A stretch of DNA of 64,000 nucleotides from DATNPH01 sp036703315 (GTDB taxonomy: Bacteria > Cyanobacteriota > Cyanobacteriia > Cyanobacteriales > Coleofasciculaceae). Location of the stretch: contig DATNPH010000124.1 of assembly GCA_036703315.1 (NCBI GenBank), positions 30,121 through 94,120 on the forward strand, in the 5' to 3' direction. Below the pieces are notes generated by a model. That model did not search any database, was not told the DNA's origin, and was given only the letters and a program-made list of their open reading frames with translations. The translations under genes and the position numbers were made by a program. Below, piece after piece: positions 46,387 through 54,645 of the stretch (the stretch's first letter is position 1; every line of letters starts with the position of its first letter).

Positions 46387-48819
46387 ATGACTCTACGCCA
46401 GAAGACACTGATTATTATCAGCATGACGCTTTTGTGTCTGCTGATGTCTTTGTACCTCAGCTTATCGACTATCTGGCTGAATGGTTTTGCCCAAATTGAG
46501 TTACACCAGACTTATCAAAATATTGAGCAAGTCACCGAGGCATTAGCCAATGACCTAGAGCAACTCAACACTACAGCCAAGGATTGGGCGAGGTGGGACG
46601 AATCTTATGCCTTTGTTGAGGATGTTAACGAACGCTACGTCCAAGCCAACCTTGGCGACCAATCTCTTGCCAACCTCCGGCTCAATATTCTGCTGTTTAT
46701 CAATAATGCGGGTCAAATTGCCTATGGCAAGGGCTTAGATTTACAGCAAAAGGCAGAGGTACCCGTTCCTGATAGCTTGAGGCAATATCTTACCACTCAC
46801 CCCCGCTTACTTCAGCATGAGGGAGCTGATAGCAGCCACACCGGGATTGTGCTTTTACCTGAAGGTCCCCTACTCGTTGCTTGCCAGCCAATTGTCAAGA
46901 GCGATCGCACTTCCCCAATACGTGGCACCCTGCTTATGGGTCGTTTCCTCAACACGGCTCAAGTCAATCGGTTTTCTGAGTTGACTCATTTGTCACTCAC
47001 TGTCTATCCGTTCCAAGATGCGCTGCTGCCTAAGGACTTCCAATCGGTCAGAAAAAAACTCATTGAGGAATTGCCCAACACCGAGACTCAAGATTCACTA
47101 ATTCTCGCCCTTCCCCTAAATGCTGAGTCGATTGCAGGCTACACCCTGCTCAGGGATATTGAGAGACAGCCAGGGTTGTTGTTACGCGTCAATACATCCA
47201 GAGATATCTACCAGCAAGGCAAAAAAGGCTTAGGTTATCTCGTAGGAGTGCTCTTATCCGTAGGTCTGGCATTTGGTATTGCCACCCAATTGCTCTTAGA
47301 GAAATCGGTGGTATTACCAATATCACGTTTTAATTACTTTGTCAAAAACATCCGTGCTAGTGGTGACCTTTCAGAACGCTTGTTGACTGGCGGTAGAGAT
47401 GAACTATCGCGTCTGGGTAGTGCCATTAATGAGTTGTTGGCGAAATTGCAACAGTCTCAACTTCTGCTATCTCAAAGTGAGGAAAGATATCGGTCTGTTG
47501 TCAACAATGTTACAGAAGTAATTTTCCAGACAAATACCAGTGGGATGTGGACATTTCTAAACCCTGCCTGGACAGAGATTACCGGATTTAGCATCGAAGA
47601 AAGTCTAGGCATGCCTTGTTGGAAGTTTATCCATCCTGAAGACCAACCCTACCACGACCAACAATTTAGCCGACTCATTAAAGGCGAGATCCAAGACACT
47701 CGCTATGAAATTCGCTACCAAACTCAAAACGGTAGTTATCGCTGGTTTGAGGTTCACTCCCGCTTTACTGTCATGTCTTGTGATGCCTTGACCAAGTCCG
47801 CCGTAGGCATCGTAGGAACAGCCGGCACACTCAATGACATCACCGAGCGAAAACGCGCCGAAGCTAGAGAACGAGCCAAAGCTCAAGAGCTAGAACAAAC
47901 ACTACGGGAACTCAGACGAACCCAAACACAACTGATTCAAAGTGAAAAAATGTCGAGTCTGGGACAGTTAGTAGCAGGAATAGCTCACGAAATTAACAAT
48001 CCAATCACTTTTGTCTCAGGAAACCTTGAGCATGCTAGTCAATACACTCAATATTTGTTGCATCTGATTGATAGCTATCAGCAACACTACCCTAATCCCC
48101 CATTAGCAATTAAACAAGAAATGGAGGCAATTGACTTTGAGTTTCTAGTAGATGACCTCCCACATCTTCTGAATTCAATGAAAGTGGGAGCCGAACGCAT
48201 CTGTGAAATTGTTCTGTCTCTACGAAACTTTTCCCGGCTTGACGAAGCAGAAATCAAGGCAGTTGACCTGCATGAAGGGATTGATAGTACCCTGCTAATC
48301 TTGGAGCATCGACTGAAAGCTCAAGGAAAGCAATCCGAGATTCACATCCTCAAAGAATACGGAAACTTGCCTCAAGTAGAGTGCTATCCTGGACAACTCA
48401 ATCAGGTATTTATGAATCTGCTCAGCAATGCCATTGATGCTCTAGAAGAAAAAAGAGTGGTCGGTGAGAGTAAAATTTCTACCGCCTCACCCCACATTCG
48501 AATTCGTACTGAACTCAAAGAAGATAAGCCGCTAAGGGGTAATAGTAGCGCTGTGCCTAACGACCCCACTTCGCTAACACGCATCCTGATCCGAATTGCT
48601 GATAATGGTTCAGGCATGACCGAAGCAGTACATCATCGCTTGTTTGATCCATTCTTCACTACCAAATCCACTGGCAAAGGTACTGGATTGGGGTTGTCTA
48701 TCAGCTACCGGATTGTAGTGGAAAAACACAAGGGTCAGTTGCTCGTCAAGTCAAAACTTGGTAGAGGTACTGAGTTTATTATTGAACTGCCACTTCAGCA
48801 AAGCCATCCATTTGGGTAA
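46387..48819 (+). CDS. Membrane sensor histidine kinase (CHASE4-like, HAMP, PAS)
   Basis: 810 residues from ATG 46387 (MTLRQKTLIIISMTLLCLLM). Membrane helix 1 at ~8-32, a periplasmic sensor domain (~35-270) of CHASE4 type (W-A-R-W-D-E-S-Y-A-F-V), helix 2 near 275-300, HAMP, then PAS (R-S-V-V-N-N-V-T-E-V-I-F) near 370-480. HisKA has H-E-I-N-N-P near 533, and the ATPase domain carries A-D-N-G-S-G-M and G-T-G-L-G-L-S-I-S. The H-E-I-N-N-P box marks the family with N-N in the H-box. Ligand and partner regulator unknown. Confidence 0.88.
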   Translation: MTLRQKTLIIISMTLLCLLMSLYLSLSTIWLNGFAQIELHQTYQNIEQVTEALANDLEQLNTTAKDWARWDESYAFVEDVNERYVQANLGDQSLANLRLNILLFINNAGQIAYGKGLDLQQKAEVPVPDSLRQYLTTHPRLLQHEGADSSHTGIVLLPEGPLLVACQPIVKSDRTSPIRGTLLMGRFLNTAQVNRFSELTHLSLTVYPFQDALLPKDFQSVRKKLIEELPNTETQDSLILALPLNAESIAGYTLLRDIERQPGLLLRVNTSRDIYQQGKKGLGYLVGVLLSVGLAFGIATQLLLEKSVVLPISRFNYFVKNIRASGDLSERLLTGGRDELSRLGSAINELLAKLQQSQLLLSQSEERYRSVVNNVTEVIFQTNTSGMWTFLNPAWTEITGFSIEESLGMPCWKFIHPEDQPYHDQQFSRLIKGEIQDTRYEIRYQTQNGSYRWFEVHSRFTVMSCDALTKSAVGIVGTAGTLNDITERKRAEARERAKAQELEQTLRELRRTQTQLIQSEKMSSLGQLVAGIAHEINNPITFVSGNLEHASQYTQYLLHLIDSYQQHYPNPPLAIKQEMEAIDFEFLVDDLPHLLNSMKVGAERICEIVLSLRNFSRLDEAEIKAVDLHEGIDSTLLILEHRLKAQGKQSEIHILKEYGNLPQVECYPGQLNQVFMNLLSNAIDALEEKRVVGESKISTASPHIRIRTELKEDKPLRGNSSAVPNDPTSLTRILIRIADNGSGMTEAVHHRLFDPFFTTKSTGKGTGLGLSISYRIVVEKHKGQLLVKSKLGRGTEFIIELPLQQSHPFG

Positions 48820-49302
48820 ATATCTGTCATAACTCAACTCCTAGTTTTTTGCTAATGGCTCCAACAGACAATTAGCCATCAACTCTTAATAATTAGCGTT
48901 TACCTATTATGTACGACATTTAAAAACCGAAATGGTATCAGTTAATTCAATAATCAGAAGCCTATAATTTCCATATTATAGAGAAGAAACACAGGAAATC
49001 AAGGAAAGATTTTAGTCTATAATTCTCTATTTTCTGTCTAGATGCGACTACTAGATATAATGTTATATCGCATCTTTAAATTGAGTGCAATACAGGTCGC
49101 TCGTTGGGGGACGATATTAGCTTGCCGTAACCATGTGGTCTATCTAACGAACAACTACTATAGTGTCTATTCCCCCATTAGCATGAGGAATCAACCAAAT
49201 TCCTGATGTAAATTATGAGATAACGACTGTTTAATAATCTCCCGCTCTTTGGCGGGGAATAATGCACAGTGACGGTGGAAAGTCACTGAGTTCTTTGCCA
49301 AC
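48820..49302. other. Leader region of the DUF2062 gene
   Basis: No gene in 480 bases. Near 49053 a GATATAATGTTATATC dyad overlaps a TATAAT-like -10. Close to the gene lie two hairpins in a row: CCCGC/GCGGG at 49241-49256 and CAGTGAC/GTCACTG at 49267-49288, the latter ending 14 bases before the ATG. They may regulate translation. Confidence 0.45.
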
Positions 49303-49893
49303 ATGTCTAGAAAGTCCTCGAAAAGTCGCTCACAACGTTTTCCTCCACTGGCAAACCTAATTTTTCCTCGTAATCCTAAGCTAAAAGGCTCTAAGGGGAG
49401 TTTAAAACGAACTTTAAAGTATCTATACTGGCGCTTAGTCCGTCTACAAGGAAGCCCAGAAACACTTGCGCGGGGTTTAGCCTGTGGCGTATTCGCTGGA
49501 TTATTTCCCTTCTTTGGTTCCCAGACGCTTCTAGCACTTTTGCTAGCATTGATTTTTCGAGGTAATAAAATACTAGCGGTCGTTGGTCCTTGGATTAGTA
49601 ATCCTTTTACTTCTGTGCCAATCTATGCGTTTAACTTCTATGTAGGTAAACGGCTGCTTAACGATAATACAGACACTGACATTAGTTTCCAGTCTTGGCA
49701 GGAAATCATGAAGTTGGGGTCAGAAATTCTTTTGCCTTTGTTTGTTGGCTGTGTTTTTGTGGGGTTTGTCTGTGGAATTATTAGTTATTTCATAGGTTTG
49801 TGGCTGATTCACCGAATTCGCACTTCCAACCAACAGCGTAATCGGAGAAAACGGCTGGCACATTTGCATCAGCGATATTCAGATAAGTACTAA
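49303..49893 (+). CDS. DUF2062 membrane protein
   Basis: 196 residues. The pattern S-P-E-T-L-A-R-G-L-A-C-G-V-F-A-G-L-F-P, then F-G-S-Q-T-L-L-A, S-N-P-F-T-S-V-P-I-Y fits DUF2062 with three membrane segments (~65-90, 95-125, 150-175). The tail is basic. Function unknown; sometimes found with glycosyltransferases or lipid genes. Downstream lies a GCTAATGGGTAATGGGTAATGG tandem motif (49895-49917). Confidence 0.85.
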   Translation: MSRKSSKSRSQRFPPLANLIFPRNPKLKGSKGSLKRTLKYLYWRLVRLQGSPETLARGLACGVFAGLFPFFGSQTLLALLLALIFRGNKILAVVGPWISNPFTSVPIYAFNFYVGKRLLNDNTDTDISFQSWQEIMKLGSEILLPLFVGCVFVGFVCGIISYFIGLWLIHRIRTSNQQRNRRKRLAHLHQRYSDKY

Positions 49894-49951
49894 TGCTAAT
49901 GGGTAATGGGTAATGGGAAGTTGTTGAACTTCAAGCAAGCAATTGGCAAGG

Positions 49952-51469
49952 TTAATTGTTGTGGTTACGGGAAGAAAGTAAAAGTTTCACGCGATAAGGG
50001 TCAGCATCTTTGCGCCAGTAAACGCGATGTCCCCGCAGTTCAGCACAGTGTTCTTTGAGACATTTTTGCCAGCCTTTGCGGGTACCAATCGTGCTAGTGT
50101 TATCAAGTAGACCCCAGTTTTCTTCCTGGCGGGTGAGTTTAGCAAACCTCTCATAAAGTGGATAATCCGGCATCACGAACGTTTCTTTGCGGTGCAGGAT
50201 TGGAGGATTCTCTGAGGTGTCGTAGTCACGGTAAACTACCTGTAAATCCCGTAGGTCAATCTGCATGCTGGTGTGCAAGGCGGGATGAGGGTCAGTGTCG
50301 AAGTCGGGATAGAACAGGTAAGAGATTTTCGGCACGTTGGTATGGAACTTGACCAGGGTCGCACCATCCATGCGACCAATCGTGCGGCTAGCACACCCTT
50401 CGTAGAGTCGCAGTTGGGGATTGAGGGCTTCGAGTGCCGAGATGTGGACGTAGAGGGCATTTGGTAGGAGTTTACCGATCGCGCTACGTTTGCAGCAGTT
50501 TGCAATCAGTCGCAGATCTCCCACACTCAGCAGCATCAAGTCAGCAGCAGCACAGGCTTGCTTATAGTTGCCGAAGAGGGCTTTGATGTCGTTTTGAACT
50601 ACAGTCTCTAGCTTTCCGAATCTGGGACGGTGGCTGAATTGGGTTAGCGCTAGGTAAACCAGGATGTCTTGGCGGCGTTTTTCCGAGATGGCATCCCATT
50701 CGTCTTGGTCGGTGGCTTGCAAGATGACTTGAAATGCACGGCGCAAGTTACCAAATTCTGCCAGGATGTCGGGAACGCTTGGCAGTTCGGTAGAGGTTGG
50801 GAGGCGTCCGCGTTCTGTTACGAATGCCATTAACCCTGCGAGGAGTTCCTGGTAATCCTCAAACCGCTTAATGTTGGCGCGGATTCTGGGGGTAGTAGTG
50901 CGGGAACGGAAGCGGGACGCCCGGAAGCTTTCGGCTTGGGCTTCATCGCGGAAGACGAAGTAAATGCCTAGGGCAACGGGAATTGCATCGACACTTAGAA
51001 CTTGGTCGATATAGGCTTTGAGTTCTTCTTGTTCGTAATATTTCTGAAAGGTATTGCGGCGAGTAACAATCCCGTCACCGTAGGCAATTTGACCGGAAGT
51101 GCGATCGTCAATTAAGACTTGGGCAGAGACAATTAGAACTTTTTGGGTGAGTTCCCAAGCTTTGAGAAGGGCATCACGGCGTTCTGCTGGGTCTTCGATG
51201 ACGTTGATGACGTAGCCTAGATTGACGATGTCAGTTGGGATGAGCGGATTATTGGGTTGGTAGTAAGGGTCCCAACCTGTGCTGGTGTAACCTTGGTCTA
51301 CCGTTCGCGCTACATCGCCGCCGTGACCGCAGCCGTAGTCGAAAAATGTAGTATCTTTAGTTAAGATTGCGCTTTCTATTGCCAATCGCACGGGTTTGGA
51401 GAGATCTGTCCGGGCGATCGCGGCTCTGTGACGCTCGATTTCAGGGGCTTCTGGGATTGGAGCAACCAT
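49952..51469 (-). CDS. Dnd-associated putative DNA methyltransferase
   Basis: 505 residues. An AdoMet-binding motif F-D-Y-G-C-G-H-G-G-D-V is at 43-53, followed by N-L-G-Y-V-I-N-V-I-E-D near 85. The rest is the long family-specific part. Matches the DNA phosphorothioation-associated methyltransferase family (TIGR04096) by recognition of its N-terminal layout. The family is known to co-occur with dnd genes; its target is not settled. It ends the dnd operon here, 66 bases after dndE. Confidence 0.88.
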   Translation of the reverse strand: MVAPIPEAPEIERHRAAIARTDLSKPVRLAIESAILTKDTTFFDYGCGHGGDVARTVDQGYTSTGWDPYYQPNNPLIPTDIVNLGYVINVIEDPAERRDALLKAWELTQKVLIVSAQVLIDDRTSGQIAYGDGIVTRRNTFQKYYEQEELKAYIDQVLSVDAIPVALGIYFVFRDEAQAESFRASRFRSRTTTPRIRANIKRFEDYQELLAGLMAFVTERGRLPTSTELPSVPDILAEFGNLRRAFQVILQATDQDEWDAISEKRRQDILVYLALTQFSHRPRFGKLETVVQNDIKALFGNYKQACAAADLMLLSVGDLRLIANCCKRSAIGKLLPNALYVHISALEALNPQLRLYEGCASRTIGRMDGATLVKFHTNVPKISYLFYPDFDTDPHPALHTSMQIDLRDLQVVYRDYDTSENPPILHRKETFVMPDYPLYERFAKLTRQEENWGLLDNTSTIGTRKGWQKCLKEHCAELRGHRVYWRKDADPYRVKLLLSSRNHNN

Positions 51470-51535
51470 AACTGAAGCAAGAGCATTTCAGCTAATATAC
51501 CTGCAAAGAGAATTCTCCGCTATACAAAGAACGAA

Positions 51536-51928
51536 TCAGCTTTGAGGCGGTAGGGCAACGGCTATTAAGTCTTCTATTTTTTTTATATTTGGGTCGCCGG
51601 CTAAGTAGCCAATTCCGCGATGTAGGTGGAGGCGAAATTGATTAGCGAGGGTTTCTTTGTCGAGAGGCAATCCGTCGTTATGGCAGCGTTGTTTGAGGGC
51701 GATTAGGAGGATATCGGACATCTCTCCCCCGAAGGTGCGCCAAGTTAGCTCGACATTACTGTCTTGAGGAATGGGGACGGGTGAAGGGATGGTTGGTTCG
51801 GCAAGGGAACGGCAAAATGCCCAACGGCACAGGATATTCCATTGGTCGATTTTGGTGTTGCGTTTGAGTTTAGTGAGTTGGTCTTTGGCGGATTGGGAGA
51901 GTTTGATGCGATCAATTGGAGGTTCCAC
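51536..51928 (-). CDS. dndE: DNA phosphorothioation protein DndE
   Basis: 130 residues from GTG 51928 (PPIDRIKLSQSAKDQL follows), preferred because DndE proteins begin here; a TTG at 51991 would add 21 residues. Core motifs are K-L-K-R-N-T-K-I-D-Q-W-N-I-L-C-R-W-A-F-C and W-R-T-F-G-G-E. DndE binds nicked double-stranded DNA and is needed for sulfur insertion. No ribosome site is clear for either start. It sits between a GAF gene and the methyltransferase gene, all on the minus strand. Confidence 0.93.
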   Translation of the reverse strand: MEPPIDRIKLSQSAKDQLTKLKRNTKIDQWNILCRWAFCRSLAEPTIPSPVPIPQDSNVELTWRTFGGEMSDILLIALKQRCHNDGLPLDKETLANQFRLHLHRGIGYLAGDPNIKKIEDLIAVALPPQS

Positions 51929-52001
51929 GGGCAAGTTATTATTTTTAGTTAAAAAATACCTATCTAAACCTATCAAAAATATTCTTCTCAAAAGTTCTTG
52001 A

Positions 52002-52541
52002 TTAACTATCTTGAATTGAAGGAGATGTTTCTAGCGTTTTTGCAGCTTGTTGCATCACTTCAATGTCCGTTTTTAACCAAGAACGAGTATCCTGGCAATG
52101 ATGAGCGACTAGCAGCCCCCACAGCCTTTGGCGATTTAGTACTGGTACGACTAAGTTGGCGCGAACCTTCATGCCTCGGAGGAAATCTCGATGGCAAGCT
52201 TGGATGGGTTCTGTTTCAATATCTGCGATCGCTCTTACTCGTCCGGCTTCGTACAGGGCAGCATATTCGCCATTAAAACACTCATCGGGTCCGGTTGAGC
52301 CGAATATAGAAAACTTGCTAGAACTCAAGGACTCGAATGTAACTCGTCCTTCCCATTCCCGGTAAAAGTAGTATAAGGCTACGCGATCGACTTGAAGAAA
52401 GCTTCTTAATTTGTCTGTCGTTTCTTGAACTAAAGCATCCCTTGCTAGAGTTGCAGCTAAATGGTCAACAACCCTTTGCAAACCCCAATCAGCCATCAGT
52501 TTTATTGGACCTCCTAGAATAGTTTGTTGAACTTCTCTCAT
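52002..52541 (-). CDS. Stand-alone GAF protein, DXCF cyanobacteriochrome-like
   Basis: 179 residues from ATG 52541; a TTG at 52616 would add 25. The whole protein is one GAF domain. It keeps D-E-C-F (residues 86-89), the DXCF motif with the second Cys, and A-C-H-R-D-F-L (Cys116-His117), the canonical chromophore-binding Cys-His pair. V-R-A-N-L-V-V-P-V and L-W-G-L-L-V-A-H-H-C are the usual strands around the bilin pocket. Known DXCF cyanobacteriochromes bind phycocyanobilin or phycoviolobilin and switch with blue/green light. Here no output domain is attached. The gene is directly upstream of dndE on the same strand (74 bases), suggesting shared transcription. Bilin binding is inferred. Confidence 0.8.
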   Translation of the reverse strand: MREVQQTILGGPIKLMADWGLQRVVDHLAATLARDALVQETTDKLRSFLQVDRVALYYFYREWEGRVTFESLSSSKFSIFGSTGPDECFNGEYAALYEAGRVRAIADIETEPIQACHRDFLRGMKVRANLVVPVLNRQRLWGLLVAHHCQDTRSWLKTDIEVMQQAAKTLETSPSIQDS

Positions 52542-52839
52542 CCTATATAGTAGCTTTTGCTGTTTGGGTGAACTACTGTTGAGGAATAGCACTATGTTAA
52601 TTTTTTGTGTGTTCAAGAATACAAGTAAAGCCTCAACTTACTTGCTAAAAAGTCCTTTCATCTCATGTCCGGTAGCATTATGCTGGGTGGATGCCACTTG
52701 GGAAAAAATACTTGGCGATTAGAGAGCGCGTCTATAGTCTATACAAGCTAAGTGCGCGTAAGCGCAGTTATATACAAACCTGCGCAGGCGTTGTTTGTGT
52801 AGCCCTAGCCTTCCAGTCTGAGGGGGTATTTTTTTGTTA

Positions 52840-52962
52840 TCAAAAATAACCAAGTTCGACAGTTGTTTGATGTTGGCTTAAATCCTACTTTAGGAGATAT
52901 TCCCGTGCGATCGCATTGAATTCTCTCAACCGTCCCGCCTCGGCTTTCCCTATCTCGGTTCT
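52840..52962 (-). pseudogene. Remnant of a second dndD 3' end
   Basis: Read on the minus strand the frame gives G-R-L-R-E-F-N-A-I-A-R-E-Y-L-L-K, then a stop, then Q-T-T-V-E-L-G-Y-F and a stop. It aligns with the C-terminal 40 residues of the intact dndD at 54646-56631 (G-R-L-R-E-L-D-A-I-R-R-E-Y-L-L-K; Q-T-T-I-E-P-G-Y-F-W): about 25 of 40 positions agree. It has an internal stop and no upstream part. Confidence 0.8.
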
Positions 52963-53019
52963 GCGCGAACAATTCGGTGTCGAGCTACGTCAGTAGATAT
53001 GTAGTGGAGACCGTGAATT

Positions 53020-53613
53020 ATGAGACTCAAAAGTATCTTAGTAGGAGCCGCCTTAGCAGGCGTTACTCTTGTCACTTCATCAAATCTTGTACAAGCTCAA
53101 GTCTGTCGCCAAAACGAAGTTGTTTCTCCTTCCAAGCAAACTAGAGTCTTTCGTCAAGAGCGATTTAACTATAGCTTTAAACTCCCGGACAACTACAGAG
53201 TAATGGCACTTCGTGACAACGGAGTACTGGTACTTGACCCTAATAGTTTTGAACTGGCGCAATGTTTTGTGAGAAACAAAGTTGGTACGGAGTTTCCTTA
53301 TGGTATCTCTGTGTATTCAAAATCCGTTAATCCTGGAAAGCGCAGTATAGCTGATATTGTTAGACAAGACGGTCTCCCACTGGAGAATATAAAAACTACG
53401 ACAGTTGCTAACCAAGCAGCTATCAGTTACAACTCTAGCGTTATGGGATACCAGAAAAGTGTTTCTTTCTTTAGTCCCGATCGCAAATCCATGATTACTA
53501 TCACGGTTCCGTATAAGTTTGAAACAAATGCTCGCGGGGAACGGGTTCCTGCTCGCATTTTTAATGAAGGGGTATTTAATACTGTTATCTCCTCATTTAC
53601 TTTTATCCGTTGA
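53020..53613 (+). CDS. Secreted hypothetical protein
   Basis: 197 residues. A signal peptide (MRLKSILVGAALAGVTLVTS, cleaved after V-Q-A-Q near 26) leads to a beta-rich mature protein with two Cys (near 29 and 82) that could pair. The C-terminal F-N-T-V-I-S-S-F resembles the end of small PsbP/Mog1-like secreted folds, but I do not claim it. It is inserted between dnd genes and points away from the dndE unit. Confidence 0.75.
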   Translation: MRLKSILVGAALAGVTLVTSSNLVQAQVCRQNEVVSPSKQTRVFRQERFNYSFKLPDNYRVMALRDNGVLVLDPNSFELAQCFVRNKVGTEFPYGISVYSKSVNPGKRSIADIVRQDGLPLENIKTTTVANQAAISYNSSVMGYQKSVSFFSPDRKSMITITVPYKFETNARGERVPARIFNEGVFNTVISSFTFIR

Positions 53614-53634
53614 TGAGTTAAATAAATAAAAATT

Positions 53635-53855
53635 TTAGCGTTGCGAGTATCTAAGAGCAGTTTGTCGTTGCTGCCAAACTTCTTGAAGTCGTGCGATCGC
53701 GTTTTCAGTGTAGCGTGTTGCTTCTTTGAGAATGGCTGACCAGATTGTTGTGAGAATTGTCAAGTTCTGACAGCCGCGAATTAGGGTACGACAAGCGGCA
53801 ATCCACTGCTCTAATTTCCGGTAACTACTATGAATGATTAATGTCTCTAATAAGA
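53635..53855 (-). pseudogene. Degenerate coding fragment
   Basis: A minus-strand frame reads R-K-L-E-Q-W-I-A-A-C-R-T-L-I-R-G-C-Q-N and on to A-L-R-Y-S-Q-R before its stop. It looks protein-like and ends 22 bases from the convergent secreted gene, but has no start codon and meets a stop about 70 residues upstream. Family not recognised. Probably the last part of a lost gene. Confidence 0.4.
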
Positions 53856-53896
53856 GACAAAAACTATTCTACACCCAGTGTCATATATAAGAGACA
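53842..53896 (+). promoter_or_regulatory. Tandem dyad operator in front of the HTH gene
   Basis: TGTCTCT-AATA-AGAGACA (53842-53859) is a perfect 7-bp dyad. A second, half-conserved copy TGTC...AGAGACA lies at 53879-53896. Their centres are 37 bases apart, and both are within 90 bases of the HTH gene start. Likely an autoregulatory operator. Confidence 0.6.
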
Positions 53897-53932
53897 TTTA
53901 CTTCGTCATCAGGTTTTGACAAAATCTGATGC

Positions 53933-54169
53933 ATGGGAAAAGCAGGGCAAGCCCTCAAGCAGGTGTTGGAAACCTATGACATTAGCCAAAATCGGCTAGC
54001 TGTAATGATGGGAACTCGACGGGGAAACGTTCACCGTTGGGTTAATGAGATGGCAGACCCTTCGGCTGATGCCGTTCTTGAGATTCGGGATGGGCTTGAG
54101 AAGATTAACCCAGATGCAGCGGAAGAATTTATCAGGCTGTATTTGAAGCGTGCAAATGAGGATGATTAG
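53933..54169 (+). CDS. Small XRE-type HTH regulator
   Basis: 78 residues, almost entirely one helix-turn-helix domain: L-K-Q-V-L-E-T-Y-D-I-S-Q-N-R-L-A-V-M-M-G near 8-27, recognition helix T-R-R-G-N-V-H-R-W-V. The acidic tail (EDD) ends it. No ribosome site is clear. Two dyads upstream suggest it represses itself; nearby targets could include the dnd genes, but that is untested. Confidence 0.85.
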   Translation: MGKAGQALKQVLETYDISQNRLAVMMGTRRGNVHRWVNEMADPSADAVLEIRDGLEKINPDAAEEFIRLYLKRANEDD

Positions 54170-54189
54170 GTATCCTTCGTTTTCCCGAA

Positions 54190-54507
54190 ACCCGCCCGGA
54201 GTTTAAACTCCGGGCTAATAGCTCAAGTCCACTTAAGTGGACTCGCAAAGCGCTCTATTTCTTGGAGCCGATTGAAACTGAGATCTTGCACCATTCTGAA
54301 TGACACTCATAATCCGCCCGGAGTTTAAACTCCGGGCTAATAGCTCAAGTCCACTTAAGTGGACTAAAACTCTTATCCAGTCGTCTTTAGACGACTTTAG
54401 CTGTGAGCCAGGGGTTTAAACCCCTGGCGGGTTATTGCGAAGGAGTGCAAGATCGGAGTTTCAACCAATTTTGCTACTCGCTGTGGGAATTAATTCCCTA
54501 GCGGGTT
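54190..54507. repeat. REP-like double hairpins downstream of dndD
   Basis: Two near-identical units (54190-54243 and 54312-54365) each have a first stem GGAGTTTAAACTCC, the conserved CTAATAG spacer and a second stem AGTCCACTTAAGTGGACT. An inverted unit at 54377-54430 has stems GTCGTCTTTAGACGAC and AGGGGTTTAAACCCCT. A partial stem GGGAATTAATTCCC lies at 54487-54500. No gene is present between 54170 and 54645. Confidence 0.9.
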
Positions 54508-54645
54508 GGAGGAGAATGAATCAACCCTGCCTTAAAAAGGAGAAAACAAAATTCAGTTTTAAGTCCTCCTTAAAAAGGAAAATTTAGAGGGATCTTCAAT
54601 TTGTTGCATTCTTTTTTCTATTTGATATTACTTCCTACCTTTCTC

